Positions 34,872-44,794 of a stretch of DNA of 64,000 nt are shown here, piece after piece. The stretch is from Leptospira mtsangambouensis (GTDB taxonomy: Bacteria; Spirochaetota; Leptospiria; Leptospirales; Leptospiraceae): positions 310,001 through 374,000 of the forward strand of contig NZ_RQHK01000017.1 in the NCBI RefSeq assembly GCF_004770475.1. Reading direction: 5' to 3'. The stretch's first letter is position 1; the number at the start of each line of letters is the position of its first letter. A model generated the notes under the pieces. The model did not search any database, had not been told where the DNA came from, and saw only the letters and a program-made list of their open reading frames with translations. A program made the position numbers and the translations under genes.

Positions 34872-36899
34872 TTATAAATCCAACCCGAGGATGGTTAAGT
34901 CGTCCTGCCGATCCTGACCATTTAGAAAGTTTTGTAGTGTTTTTAGGAGATGGTCCACCACCCCATCCAGACTGAGAGCGCGAGTGGATTGAAAGAGGTG
35001 GTAAAGCGATTCCTCACCAAATTCTTCATCTTTCGAGTTAAAAGCCTCAAAAACACCGTCGGTAAAGACAAAAAGCCGATCACCCTTCTCAAAGTATATT
35101 TCGGATTGTTCATAGTGGATTTGTTTTTTGAGCCCGATCATTCTTCCCGTTTTTGAAAGAAGTTGGATTTTTTCTTTCTGCACCAACACAGCTGCAGGAT
35201 GGCCTGCGGATGCATATTGGATTTTTTTTTCTATCAAATCGATATCGAGGATCATTGCCGTCAAAAGGCTATTCAAAGAAACAAAGTTATCCATAAACTC
35301 TTCATTAAAAATCTCCAAAACCTTAGCAGGTGGTAATTCAAAGTTTTTGATAGGATCATACAAACCTTTGATTGCCATAGTGATCATGGCAGCATGAACA
35401 CCAAGGCCTGTAGCATCAGAAATTAAAATTCTATACTTTGAGTCTTTGAGAAGACTTAAGTCAAAAAAATCACCACCCACTTCCGATACAGGAAGGTAAC
35501 GATACACTAAATTTAATTCTTTGATGAGGTTTAAATCAATGGCTAAGGAATTCTCTTGGATTTTTTTTGCAACGAACAGATCTCGTTTCATTGCATTGAG
35601 TGTACGATTTAACGTGAAAGTTCTTTCTTTTACTTTTTCCTCTAAATCAAAATTGGATTTTTCTAAACTATGTTTTACTTGTTCTTCTGCAGTTTCTTTT
35701 TCTCTGATGATGGTATGATAACGATCCGCCAGTGCAAACGCAAGTAACATCATTTCAGCAGCTGATCCATATTGTGGGCCGTCAATGGTAAAGGAATTGG
35801 TAGGGAGATAACCCAATGCGCGCAAAGTAGAAAGTATCAAAGCAAAAAACAAAAATGCAAACGCTAGAAGGAAAAAATAGGCAATTCTCTGCCTATGGAA
35901 CGAACAGACCATACCAATAATTAAAATCCAAAGTGATGTAATGGTATGACTAAAGACTAAAGTTTTGATCCAAAACTCAAAAGAATAAATATATAAAATA
36001 GGCAATCCGATTTGAATCAGAATCAATATTATACTCAAACGATCTAGTTTGGGAATGATCTGTTTGGTATTTAACAAACTTCGCATAAAAATTAAAAACA
36101 GGATTAATACAACGGAAATAAAAAGATTCACCGAATATTGGTCCATCCAAGGTGAAAATTTCCATAAATATTCCGAAGCAATTCCGTTATGCGAAGCAAT
36201 CGTAAACGCAGTACTCGTGACCACTAGAACATATAAAAAATAATTTTTATCTTTGAGGATAAAAAACAAAAACAAATTGAATAGAGCCATCGCAAATGCA
36301 ATTCCAAAGTAAATGGCTTGGATAACGTGATCGTTGATTTCATGGCGATCATAGAGATCTTTATTCCATAACTGAATGGGAAGATTGATGGAGTTTGGCG
36401 ACTTTACTTTGAAATAAACAGTCGCATTAGAATTTTCCGGAAAAGAAATGGGAAATACAAAAAATCTGCTTTGGTAAGGGCGATTCAACATGGGAACCGA
36501 ATAACCTGAAGAAATCTTTTTAATTTTTTTGGGGTTACGAAAATAAAAATCCAAAGTTTTTAATCTTGGATAAGAAACAACAAAGGTAACCTCTTTAGAA
36601 GAAAAACTTCGATTTTCTAAAGAAACCCTTAGCCAATAAGTTGAGTTTGAATATGAAAAATTGAAAGCTTCCTCGGAAGACTTAACTTTCAAAAATTCTG
36701 ATTCATATTTTGGCGATACAATATCTTCGAAGATCAATCGATTCGTTTTATCTTCCAAAACTAATATCGAATTTGCAAGATAAAGCGGAGAAAAATCAGA
36801 ATCTTTGATGTCGATTACAGAGTCTTCGGCTTCAATTTGAGAAGTTACTAAAAACAAAACCAATACAAATAGAATTCTTTTTATTTGAATCAATTTCAT
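34872..36899 (-). CDS. 7TM-DISM receptor with SpoIIE (PP2C-like) phosphatase domain
   Basis: 675 residues. A signal peptide is followed by a periplasmic 7TMR-DISM extracellular domain (about 27-180, with NSTYWLRVSLENRS), seven membrane helices (about 190-390), a coiled coil (about 400-440) and a SpoIIE domain (about 470-675). Phosphatase residues include VGGDFFDLSLL, ISDATGLGVHAAM, FVFTDGVFEAFN and the final DDLTILGLDL. Such proteins sense an outside signal and dephosphorylate an anti-sigma-factor antagonist. The ATG overlaps the stop of the propeller gene upstream by 4 bases. ISDATGLG departs slightly from the usual DVSGHG. Confidence 0.9.
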   Translation of the reverse strand: MKLIQIKRILFVLVLFLVTSQIEAEDSVIDIKDSDFSPLYLANSILVLEDKTNRLIFEDIVSPKYESEFLKVKSSEEAFNFSYSNSTYWLRVSLENRSFSSKEVTFVVSYPRLKTLDFYFRNPKKIKKISSGYSVPMLNRPYQSRFFVFPISFPENSNATVYFKVKSPNSINLPIQLWNKDLYDRHEINDHVIQAIYFGIAFAMALFNLFLFFILKDKNYFLYVLVVTSTAFTIASHNGIASEYLWKFSPWMDQYSVNLFISVVLILFLIFMRSLLNTKQIIPKLDRLSIILILIQIGLPILYIYSFEFWIKTLVFSHTITSLWILIIGMVCSFHRQRIAYFFLLAFAFLFFALILSTLRALGYLPTNSFTIDGPQYGSAAEMMLLAFALADRYHTIIREKETAEEQVKHSLEKSNFDLEEKVKERTFTLNRTLNAMKRDLFVAKKIQENSLAIDLNLIKELNLVYRYLPVSEVGGDFFDLSLLKDSKYRILISDATGLGVHAAMITMAIKGLYDPIKNFELPPAKVLEIFNEEFMDNFVSLNSLLTAMILDIDLIEKKIQYASAGHPAAVLVQKEKIQLLSKTGRMIGLKKQIHYEQSEIYFEKGDRLFVFTDGVFEAFNSKDEEFGEESLYHLFQSTRALSLDGVVDHLLKTLQNFLNGQDRQDDLTILGLDL

Positions 36900-38647
36900 T
36901 TGGATTCGTCTGTCTCAAATAAATCGATGGAGAACATTTGGTTGTTTTTTGCAAAAATACAAATGCCATCAAAACTCACCGACAACCCTTTGGGACCGGG
37001 GAGTATTTTATGTTTCAGCTCTTTTCCGTTGGGTGAGAGTAAAATGAGTTCAATTTGGTCTTCTTCGCTATATTCATCAAAAAAACTCAAAATTAAAATT
37101 GTATGTTTTCCATCAAAGGTAAAAAGAGAAATCACTTCACTTTGGATTGGTTTTTCAAAAACTACATTCCCCAAAAAATCAATCATACGAATTCCAGAAT
37201 GATTGGCAGTGATGATGATCCGATCTTCTGTTACAATCACTGGTGATTTGGCATTACCGAATGAATGTGGTCCAAGAGTATCGGTTGTGCTGAAGGGAAG
37301 TTCTTTGATGGTATTTAGTTGAGAATCCAAAAGAACTGATCCATCTAAAACAAAAGGTAAATAAATCCCACCAGGAAATTCTACAGGTGGAGAAGCCAAC
37401 TCTCTTACCAAAGAAATTCCCGAACTATGTGTTTGTTCAAAGAGTTTTTTCTTTCCTGTATTTGCTGATTCGACAATTGCATAATAAAAGTATAATTGGA
37501 ATTGTGAATCGATAAACACAGGATGATAAGGTGAAAAATATTGGAAAACTTCTTCACCAGTTGGGCTGATTCCCAAAATTCCTTTTAATGTATGAAACAA
37601 AAGATTTCCGGACTCTGTTTCAAAAGCTCTACCAGAAAAAATCTCAAACTTTGGCAAGGCGATTGTTTTCTTTAGTTTTCCAGAATTCAAATCATAAACA
37701 TGGATTTGTGATTGGTAAGGAAGATACAAAGTATCAGAAAGAATCGTAAAATTGAAATTATGTACGATTCGATTTTCTGAAACATCACGTTCTTCAGTGG
37801 AAAGGATTTCATAACAAAGAAAAGCCAGTTTGATTGATAGAATGAGTTTACCAGAAAGTTGATAAATACAAAGTGTATCCGGTCGATTTAGTTTTGAATA
37901 ATATTCTGAACCTTTTTGGAATCCTTGGTAAGAACAAAGGTAACCGGATTGGTAAAAAAGAACTGGAATGTCTATCCCCTCTACAAACGGTTTTTGAATT
38001 TTTTCCTTCCAAAGCATTTGTTTTTGAGTGAGGTCAAATGAATGTAGAAAATAGTTTTCTTCATTATAGGCAATACATACAAATTGATCCCTTCCAATGA
38101 ATTCAGAGGCAAAAAACGATTCATTTTCCTCCAATTGGAATAGTAAATGTGAAGACTTAGGGAACCCTTTTTTTTGAATTCCTTGGAACTCCAAGGGAAA
38201 TACTTTTTGAAACCATTGGCGTAACCAGCGTTTTACGGAGGATGGTAAATTCGGATCTCGGTTGAGGAATAATACTTTTAGTTTTTCTGTTTCTGTTTTA
38301 GAAAGAATTTCCAAAACTTCTTCAAAGAATGAATAAGGAAACAAGTTTTCCTTTGCGACCATAAGACGAGAAACAGTGGGATTACGAATCAATTCTGAAC
38401 GCTGGTCATCAATTCGTTCTGCTGACTGTTCGTAAAACTCTGGATAGGTGGATCTTGGGTCACCAGTCCCTCTGGTTTTGATCCACCAAAGGCTATGGCA
38501 ATCCTTACATTCATAAATTTCCTTGAATCGATTCAGGGAATTTCCTACGATATCATCGGTCGGAAATTGGTATGTCGACCGTTCATCACGAACCGGTTCT
38601 AAACGTGAGAATTGGGTGGATCCTTTTTGACAAAATAAACAAGACAT
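36896..38647 (-). CDS. Zinc-ribbon plus beta-propeller-like protein, unknown function
   Basis: 583 residues, no signal peptide. The N-terminus has CLFC near residue 3 and CKDC near residue 47, enough for a split zinc ribbon. From about residue 190 a series of repeated beta units follows (FFASEFIGRDQFVCIAYNEE; DTLYLPYQSQIHVYDLNSG; GNLLFHTLKGILGISPTG; RIIITANHSGIRMIDFLG), similar to PQQ-like propeller blades. The gene is coupled by overlap to the SpoIIE phosphatase and probably feeds the same pathway. Confidence 0.6.
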   Translation of the reverse strand: MSCLFCQKGSTQFSRLEPVRDERSTYQFPTDDIVGNSLNRFKEIYECKDCHSLWWIKTRGTGDPRSTYPEFYEQSAERIDDQRSELIRNPTVSRLMVAKENLFPYSFFEEVLEILSKTETEKLKVLFLNRDPNLPSSVKRWLRQWFQKVFPLEFQGIQKKGFPKSSHLLFQLEENESFFASEFIGRDQFVCIAYNEENYFLHSFDLTQKQMLWKEKIQKPFVEGIDIPVLFYQSGYLCSYQGFQKGSEYYSKLNRPDTLCIYQLSGKLILSIKLAFLCYEILSTEERDVSENRIVHNFNFTILSDTLYLPYQSQIHVYDLNSGKLKKTIALPKFEIFSGRAFETESGNLLFHTLKGILGISPTGEEVFQYFSPYHPVFIDSQFQLYFYYAIVESANTGKKKLFEQTHSSGISLVRELASPPVEFPGGIYLPFVLDGSVLLDSQLNTIKELPFSTTDTLGPHSFGNAKSPVIVTEDRIIITANHSGIRMIDFLGNVVFEKPIQSEVISLFTFDGKHTILILSFFDEYSEEDQIELILLSPNGKELKHKILPGPKGLSVSFDGICIFAKNNQMFSIDLFETDESK

Positions 38648-38779
38648 ATCGTTTCAGGGAGTATAGGTCTATCTAGGAATACTACGTAAGTCAAGCCAGA
38701 TTCATACCCAAGGAAATAAAGAAATCCAACACTTAGTTCTTGGCATTTTTTTTCAAAATTTGAACCTTACCTTTCATCC

Positions 38780-40051
38780 ATGTCGATTCTCCCTAAGACA
38801 TTCGAAGCATTGTTTGCTGACCTAAAAAGGTTGGAATCAGAAAACCAAGTTTTAAAACAATCTTTGGAATACAAAGATGTAAGCCACACAAACCTAATCA
38901 ATGCTCTGCAATTCACGCAGTTTTCAATTGATACCATCTCTGAATCCATTCTTTGGTTAGATTCTAAAGGCAATTTTGTTTTCGTAAATGACGCCGCCTG
39001 CAAAAACTATGGTTACACAAAAGATGAATTACTTTCCATGCAAATGTTCCAAGTTGATCCATTGTTTGATGTTGAAACTTGGAACGCACATTGGCAGGAA
39101 ATCTTAGAGCGTAAAACATTTTCAATCGAAACAATTAACCAAAAGAAGGATGGCACTTCTTTTCCTATCGAAGTTACGGTGAATTTGGTTGAATATGCTG
39201 GAAAACAATACAATTGTGCCATTGTTCGCAATATCACAGAACGAAAATTAGCAGAAACAAATTTAAGAGAATCTGCAATTCGTTTGGCAGAACTCAACGC
39301 ATCAAAAGATAAATTTTTTTCAATCATTGCCCATGACTTACGTGGACCACTTGGCACCCAAAGGGAATTTACCAAAATTTTAAGCGAAAAAGATTCTAAA
39401 TTTTCTGAAACCGAAAGAACAACTTATTTGAAGATGTTGGAAGAATCTTCTGACTTAGTGTATTCGTTACTAGAAAATTTATTGGATTGGGCTAGATCTC
39501 AAAGTGGAAATATAAATTACCAACCCGTATCCATTCATTTTTTTGATCTCGTCGAAAGAGTGATTGGCCTTTTGGCTCTATCGGCTAACAAAAAACAAAT
39601 TACTATTTTAAATCGAGTTCCAAAGGACCAAGTTATTTTTGCTGATTTATTTATGATTGAAACTGTAATCCGTAATTTGATCTCCAATGCAATCAAATAC
39701 AGTAATGCGAATACCGAAGTAACGGTAGGAGTTTTACAACATAACAAAGAAATACATACTAATACAAATTTGGAAATTGAAAAATCCACAACAAAGTCTC
39801 AAGCGAATGAATTTATTTTCTTCGTAAAAGATAGGGGAGTGGGAATGAATCAGGAACAAATCGAAAACCTTTTTCGATTGGATCAAAAATCTTCAACCAA
39901 AGGTACAGCTCAAGAACCTGGAACAGGACTTGGACTCATTCTCTGCAAAGAGTTTTTAGAAAAACAAGAAGGTAAAATTTGGGTAGAAAGTGAACCTGGA
40001 ATGGGTTCTACTTTTTTGATTCAGTTAGTACAACACACAAAAACAAACTAA
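38780..40051 (+). CDS. PAS-domain sensor histidine kinase
   Basis: 423 residues, no membrane segment, so cytoplasmic. A leading coiled coil is followed by a PAS domain (about 50-165; SILWLDSKGNFVFVNDAACK, then VRNITERKLAE), a HisKA region with the phospho-accepting His in FFSIIAHDLRGPLG, and a HATPase domain with N box NLISNAIKYSN, G1 DRGVGM and G2 GTGLGLILC. No response regulator gene is adjacent. The gene is divergent from the propeller/SpoIIE pair, with 132 bases between. Confidence 0.9.
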   Translation: MSILPKTFEALFADLKRLESENQVLKQSLEYKDVSHTNLINALQFTQFSIDTISESILWLDSKGNFVFVNDAACKNYGYTKDELLSMQMFQVDPLFDVETWNAHWQEILERKTFSIETINQKKDGTSFPIEVTVNLVEYAGKQYNCAIVRNITERKLAETNLRESAIRLAELNASKDKFFSIIAHDLRGPLGTQREFTKILSEKDSKFSETERTTYLKMLEESSDLVYSLLENLLDWARSQSGNINYQPVSIHFFDLVERVIGLLALSANKKQITILNRVPKDQVIFADLFMIETVIRNLISNAIKYSNANTEVTVGVLQHNKEIHTNTNLEIEKSTTKSQANEFIFFVKDRGVGMNQEQIENLFRLDQKSSTKGTAQEPGTGLGLILCKEFLEKQEGKIWVESEPGMGSTFLIQLVQHTKTN

Positions 40052-40135
40052 CATCATTCTAAATTTCTAAAACGAATTATCTTTCTACTTTCCTTTTTTT
40101 CTAGATTCAATTTTTCAAAAATTTATTTTTTACCA

Positions 40136-41278
40136 ATGATGAATCGAATATGCAAAAATTTATATCTAGTATTTGCCTTACTAGTCACACCTCTTATTGC
40201 TCAAAATCAATCCAATCCTCCAGAGCTTAATTCTGATTCAAAACCAAAATCTTCTTCCCTACTTGGATCAGGATTAAAAGTCATCGAACTTGCTGGAGAA
40301 TTTGCACAAACACCATCAGAAGGTGGGCCACAATCGGTATCAAGTATTCTCAATTCTTCCCGTGTGGCTGCAAGTTTTGTCAATTCCGGCACGGCAAATA
40401 ACTTGAACCCACCAGGGATTATTACCGAAAGTGCGGAATCAAGACCAACTTCAACAGTATCACCTCGAATCAAATATTCTCACCAAATCTCTGAAGATTT
40501 TTTTATAGGATTGGTTTATGCAAAAGGAGAACATTACAATGATACAAGAACCAGTTTTAGTACAAACGGATTGTATTTGAACGATCGAGTTCGATCAGGG
40601 ATCAATGAAGTAGGATTTAAAATAGGAGTTGGTCCGTTAAATTTTCTGACCGAAACAAGTTCTCACGAATTTAGTTTTTCTTATTCTGAATTATCTTCCA
40701 AAGGACCATTTCAATCCTTTCAATTGAAATTTCCATTTTTAAGAACTGGCGAACAATCTGTAACAGAAGGTTATGCTTTATCAACAGGAACTGTTGAGTT
40801 TCGAACTAAAAATTATGGAATGAACTACGGTTTTGTGACTTCAATTACCGATTGGTTGAACTTTTATATGATGGGTGATCTTATCATATTTGCAGGACAA
40901 TTAAAGCTGGCCTCATACGGGATTGAAAATTCATCAACTGGGACTCTCAATTCAAGTAACCAAGTTGTTTTTAGTACTCCCGTCACCAAAACAGACTTAA
41001 CGATATTTCAATCAAAAGAAGGTTTGGCTCGCGGACTTGGAGGCGCTTCGGTTTCTTTTGAGATGGGACTTGTTTGGAAATTCTTTGATACCTTTGGTTT
41101 AAAGTACGGTGGATTTTACCAAATGTCTTCTTTTAGTGTCTCTGAAGTGTCAGGTTATAATTTAGGACCTGGAAAAACTCCTGTGGAACTCAGCACAGTT
41201 CCCAATCTCAATTCCTCACAAAGTGCCAAAGAATATGGTTCTTTTGGAGTGAATGTTTCTATTGTGAAAAACTTTTGA
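40136..41278 (+). CDS. Outer-membrane beta-barrel protein, unknown function
   Basis: 380 residues with signal peptide ending near LVTPLIAQN. The rest alternates polar and aromatic residues (SEDFFIGLVYAKGEHYND; NYGMNYGFVTSITDWLNFYM; FGLKYGGFYQMSSFSV) and ends in NF, consistent with a barrel of about twelve strands. No family recognised; no ribosome-binding site stands out ahead of the ATGATG start. Confidence 0.6.
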   Translation: MMNRICKNLYLVFALLVTPLIAQNQSNPPELNSDSKPKSSSLLGSGLKVIELAGEFAQTPSEGGPQSVSSILNSSRVAASFVNSGTANNLNPPGIITESAESRPTSTVSPRIKYSHQISEDFFIGLVYAKGEHYNDTRTSFSTNGLYLNDRVRSGINEVGFKIGVGPLNFLTETSSHEFSFSYSELSSKGPFQSFQLKFPFLRTGEQSVTEGYALSTGTVEFRTKNYGMNYGFVTSITDWLNFYMMGDLIIFAGQLKLASYGIENSSTGTLNSSNQVVFSTPVTKTDLTIFQSKEGLARGLGGASVSFEMGLVWKFFDTFGLKYGGFYQMSSFSVSEVSGYNLGPGKTPVELSTVPNLNSSQSAKEYGSFGVNVSIVKNF

Positions 41279-41333
41279 TTCTTAACTACTGTCTTAATAG
41301 TAGCGATACTGATCGCAAAAATAGGATTCACTC

Positions 41334-42356
41334 ATGAAACACAAATCGATAGAATATGCCCAAAAACTAGACTTCCAATGGCCAACTTCAGATCCATTTT
41401 TGTTTTGTGTACACCATGAGGATTTTTATCCCAAAGGGAATGGAAAGTTTGGCCCAGACGCCTCTTTACAAGGAAGACAAATTGGCCAGGACTTTGCTGG
41501 CAAAGATGGATGGAGGATGTACCACGGCGAAACCATTCCCGGTTTTCCTGGCCACCCCCACCGTGGATTTGAAACGGTAACCGTTGTCCAAAGAGGTCTG
41601 ATTGACCATGCCGATTCCCAAGGCGCTGCTGGAAGGTATGGGGATGGAGATGTCCAATGGATGACAGCAGGCGCTGGGATCCAACATTCGGAAATGTTTC
41701 CTCTCGTGAATGAATCTGGTGATAATACTTTGGAGTTATTTCAGATTTGGTTGAATCTGCCTGCAAAGAATAAATTTGTAGATCCCCACTTCAAAATGTT
41801 TTGGAACGAAGACATTCCAGTAAAAGTGGTAACTGATACTTTAGGCAAAAAAATAAAAATTAAAACAGTCGCAGGATCTTTGTTTGGCGAAAAACCGCTT
41901 GATCCACCTCCAGATTCCTGGGCAGGTGATCCGAAAAATGATGTGGGCATTTATATTTTAGATTTGGATCCCGAATCCAGTTTTGTGATTCCCGGAAGTT
42001 CTAGTGGCAACAATAGAAACCTATATTACTTCCGTGGAGAAGGCCTAGTGCTTGATGGAGTTGTGGTTCCGGGAAAACATATGTACAATCTAAAGTCGGA
42101 AATTGACGTGGAACTAAAAAATGGATCCGAATCTGCTCGTATTTTAATTTTAGAAGGAAAACCCATAGCCGAACCAGTGGTTCAGTATGGACCTTTTGTG
42201 ATGAACAAACAAGAGGAAATCCAACAAGCCTTTGACGATTACCGCAAAACACAGTTTGGTGGTTGGCCTTGGGATTCTTATGATCCAGTACATGTTGGCA
42301 AATCAAGATTTGCAAGACATGCCGATGGCAAAGAAGAAATCCCCACTCAATCCTAA
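41334..42356 (+). CDS. Pirin family protein (double cupin)
   Basis: 340 residues. The first cupin carries the metal ligands in GHPHRGFETV and in the HAD...GDVQWMTAGAGIQHSE stretch, the pirin signature; the second cupin is less conserved, with PVKVVTDTLG after the linker. Some pirins have quercetinase activity, others bind metal and act as regulators. The end overlaps a bidirectional hairpin shared with ilvD. Confidence 0.92.
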   Translation: MKHKSIEYAQKLDFQWPTSDPFLFCVHHEDFYPKGNGKFGPDASLQGRQIGQDFAGKDGWRMYHGETIPGFPGHPHRGFETVTVVQRGLIDHADSQGAAGRYGDGDVQWMTAGAGIQHSEMFPLVNESGDNTLELFQIWLNLPAKNKFVDPHFKMFWNEDIPVKVVTDTLGKKIKIKTVAGSLFGEKPLDPPPDSWAGDPKNDVGIYILDLDPESSFVIPGSSSGNNRNLYYFRGEGLVLDGVVVPGKHMYNLKSEIDVELKNGSESARILILEGKPIAEPVVQYGPFVMNKQEEIQQAFDDYRKTQFGGWPWDSYDPVHVGKSRFARHADGKEEIPTQS

Positions 42357-42372
42357 ATCGAGTGGGAATTTC
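42342..42372. terminator. Terminator-like hairpin between pirin and ilvD
   Basis: CCCACTC and GAGTGGG pair perfectly around an 11-base loop that includes the pirin stop codon; AATTTCCTT follows on the + strand. Confidence 0.55.
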
Positions 42373-42400
42373 CTTAGAGAGTTAAAGGGAAAGTGAATTT

Positions 42401-44077
42401 TTAACGGTCTGTCAAACAACCCGTACTGGCATCTTGTACCATCTGGATGTATTTCCAAAGATACCCAGAGGTAATCCGGTACGGAGGTTTTTTCCAAGTT
42501 GCCCTTCTTTTTTCTAGTTCTTCCGGAGATACAATTAACTCAAGTTTGTTGGTACGCGCATCAATTAGAATTTTGTCACCATCTTGGACTAGGGCCAATT
42601 CTCCACCTTCCATAGCTTCTGGTGTGATATGACCCACAACAAATCCATGGCTTCCTCCAGAAAATCTTCCATCGGTAATGAGGGCTACGTTATCCCCAAG
42701 GCCTGCACCGATGATGGCAGAAGTTGGTTTTAACATTTCCGGCATTCCCGGTCCTCCTTTCGGTCCTACATAACGAATCACAACCACATGGCCTGGTTTT
42801 ACTTTACCATCTCGAATTCCTGCGTTGGCTTCCACTTCGGAATCAAAACAAATGGCATTCCCTTCAAACATTTCCCCTTCATGGCCCGTGATTTTTGCCA
42901 CAGCACCTTTTTTGGCAATGTTGCCGTAAAGAACTTGGATATGGCCTTCTTTTTTGATCGGGTTACTGACAGGTCTAAGCAAATCTTGGTCACTTGGTAG
43001 GTCAGGAAGTCCTTCCAAGTTTTCTGCGATGGTTTTTCCAGTCACAGTTAAACAAGATCCATCAATCAAACCTTCGCGTAACATAAATTTCATGATGGCA
43101 GGAGTTCCGCCAATGGCGTGAAGGTCTTCCATAAGATACTTTCCACTTGGTTTCATATCAGCTAAAAGTGGAGTTGTGTCGGTTACTTTTTGAATTTGTT
43201 CCAAATCAAGTGGAATACCCATTGTCCTTGCAATCGCAATCATATGTAAGGCAGCATTTGTGGAACCACCAAGAATGGTTACCACACGAAGTGCATTTAG
43301 AATGGATTTGGGAGTGATGATATCAGAAGGTTTGATATCCTTTTCTAGAAGATTGTACATATACTTTCCAATATTCATACATTCTTTCTTTTTTTCTTCA
43401 CTACGAGCAGGAGAAGAGGAACTATAAGGCAAACTCATTCCCATCACTTCAATTGCTGTTGCCATAGTGTTGGCCGTATACATTCCACCACAAGCTCCAG
43501 GGCCTGGGCAGGAATTCTTAATTACTTCTTTAAAATCTTCTTCAGTGATTTTGCCGTTAATTTTTTTTCCATAAGCTTCAAAAGCAGAAACAATATTTAA
43601 TTTTTCGCCTTTGTAATTTCCACCATTGATAGTTCCACCGTAAACCATGATGGATGGCCTGTTGAGTCTTGACATTGCCATAATGGCACCAGGCATATTT
43701 TTATCACAACCAGCAGTGAAGATAATCCCGTCATAATAATGAGCACCAGAAATTGTCTCAATGGAATCGGCGATAATTTCCCTTGAAGGCAATGAATAAC
43801 GCATCCCATCATTTCCATTCGTGATTCCATCGCTAACCCCAATGGTGTTAAATAATAAACCCACCATTTGTTTTGTATCTAATACACTTTTCTTCTGTAA
43901 GGAAGCAAGAGTGGTGAGGTGCATGTTACAAGGATTTCCATCAAATCCAGTGCTTCCAATTCCAATGAATGGTTTATTTAAATCTTCATAAGGAACTCCA
44001 GATCCAATGATCATTGCTTGGGAGGCAGGAAGGGATTCATCTTGGGTAAGAATGCGGCTATATCGATTCAAAGTCAT
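42401..44077 (-). CDS. ilvD: Dihydroxy-acid dehydratase
   Basis: 558 residues, normal IlvD length. Fe-S cluster cysteines are present in [22 protein letters not shown] and [15 protein letters not shown]; the C-terminal signature [17 protein letters not shown] also matches. The enzyme makes the 2-keto acids for valine, leucine and isoleucine. ATG 44077 was preferred to TTG 44086; AAGGA precedes both. No other ilv or leu genes are near, so it is a single-gene unit. Confidence 0.96.
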   Translation of the reverse strand: MTLNRYSRILTQDESLPASQAMIIGSGVPYEDLNKPFIGIGSTGFDGNPCNMHLTTLASLQKKSVLDTKQMVGLLFNTIGVSDGITNGNDGMRYSLPSREIIADSIETISGAHYYDGIIFTAGCDKNMPGAIMAMSRLNRPSIMVYGGTINGGNYKGEKLNIVSAFEAYGKKINGKITEEDFKEVIKNSCPGPGACGGMYTANTMATAIEVMGMSLPYSSSSPARSEEKKKECMNIGKYMYNLLEKDIKPSDIITPKSILNALRVVTILGGSTNAALHMIAIARTMGIPLDLEQIQKVTDTTPLLADMKPSGKYLMEDLHAIGGTPAIMKFMLREGLIDGSCLTVTGKTIAENLEGLPDLPSDQDLLRPVSNPIKKEGHIQVLYGNIAKKGAVAKITGHEGEMFEGNAICFDSEVEANAGIRDGKVKPGHVVVIRYVGPKGGPGMPEMLKPTSAIIGAGLGDNVALITDGRFSGGSHGFVVGHITPEAMEGGELALVQDGDKILIDARTNKLELIVSPEELEKRRATWKKPPYRITSGYLWKYIQMVQDASTGCLTDR

Positions 44078-44146
44078 AAAATTCAATTTCCTTCAGATTA
44101 AAGACAAAATGTGAGATGGCGAGGTTAAGGAAAGCGGATTTTAGAT

Positions 44147-44794
44147 TTATGGATGAACGATTTCGACCAGGATTTTATTTTCATTGTTTCCTTGTGCAAG
44201 GTCCTTTTCCCAATCTTTAAATTCCAAATTCAAACAACTGTTAGCGCGGTCACGATTTGCCTGAGGCAAAAACCCATTGGCTACTATGAGTTTTGCTGCC
44301 TTTGCAATTTTTCCTCGAACAGACTCCAACCAAAGGATTTCAGTAAAATTAGCGAACCTTGTTCCATTACTTACTTGGAATCCTTCTAATTCGCAAGATT
44401 CTGCAACACGAAATGTATATTGGGATTTAAAGGTATCAGTATTGGCCGTAGTTGTGGCCTTCAAACTCAAAACTCCCGATTGTAAAATAGATTCTTGGCA
44501 ATCCGTCGTTCTTGTTTGGATGATGCGAGCATCATTGATCATAACATTCACTTCGCTCTGGGTGACAATGAGTTGGTTGACATTGCATACACCAAGAGGC
44601 CTTCGGCTACAAAATTGGTTATTCGAAGATAAGGAAGTATTGGTTTTGATACAATTTCCCGATTCACGAATTAAATACAAAGTAGTTAAGTTAAAAGTTT
44701 GTTTGTTCTCTTCTTTTTTTTGTTTTTCTTCCCCACTTTCAAAACAAGAGGTTAACATCAAAATGATCGATAATACAATCAGTGTATTTTTCAA
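44147..44794 (-). CDS. Lipoprotein downstream of a TonB-dependent receptor
   Basis: 215 residues. The start is TTG 44794, inside the end of the receptor gene (TTGA overlap), fixed by GGAGG 7 bases upstream. Signal peptide ends LMLTSC (Cys17). Six further Cys residues are spread through the mature part (GNCIKTN, QFCSRRPLGVCNV, TTDCQES, ESCELEG, NSCLNLEF). No family recognised. As the third gene of the TetR/receptor operon it may be a surface partner that presents the ligand. Confidence 0.68.
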   Translation of the reverse strand: MKNTLIVLSIILMLTSCFESGEEKQKKEENKQTFNLTTLYLIRESGNCIKTNTSLSSNNQFCSRRPLGVCNVNQLIVTQSEVNVMINDARIIQTRTTDCQESILQSGVLSLKATTTANTDTFKSQYTFRVAESCELEGFQVSNGTRFANFTEILWLESVRGKIAKAAKLIVANGFLPQANRDRANSCLNLEFKDWEKDLAQGNNENKILVEIVHP

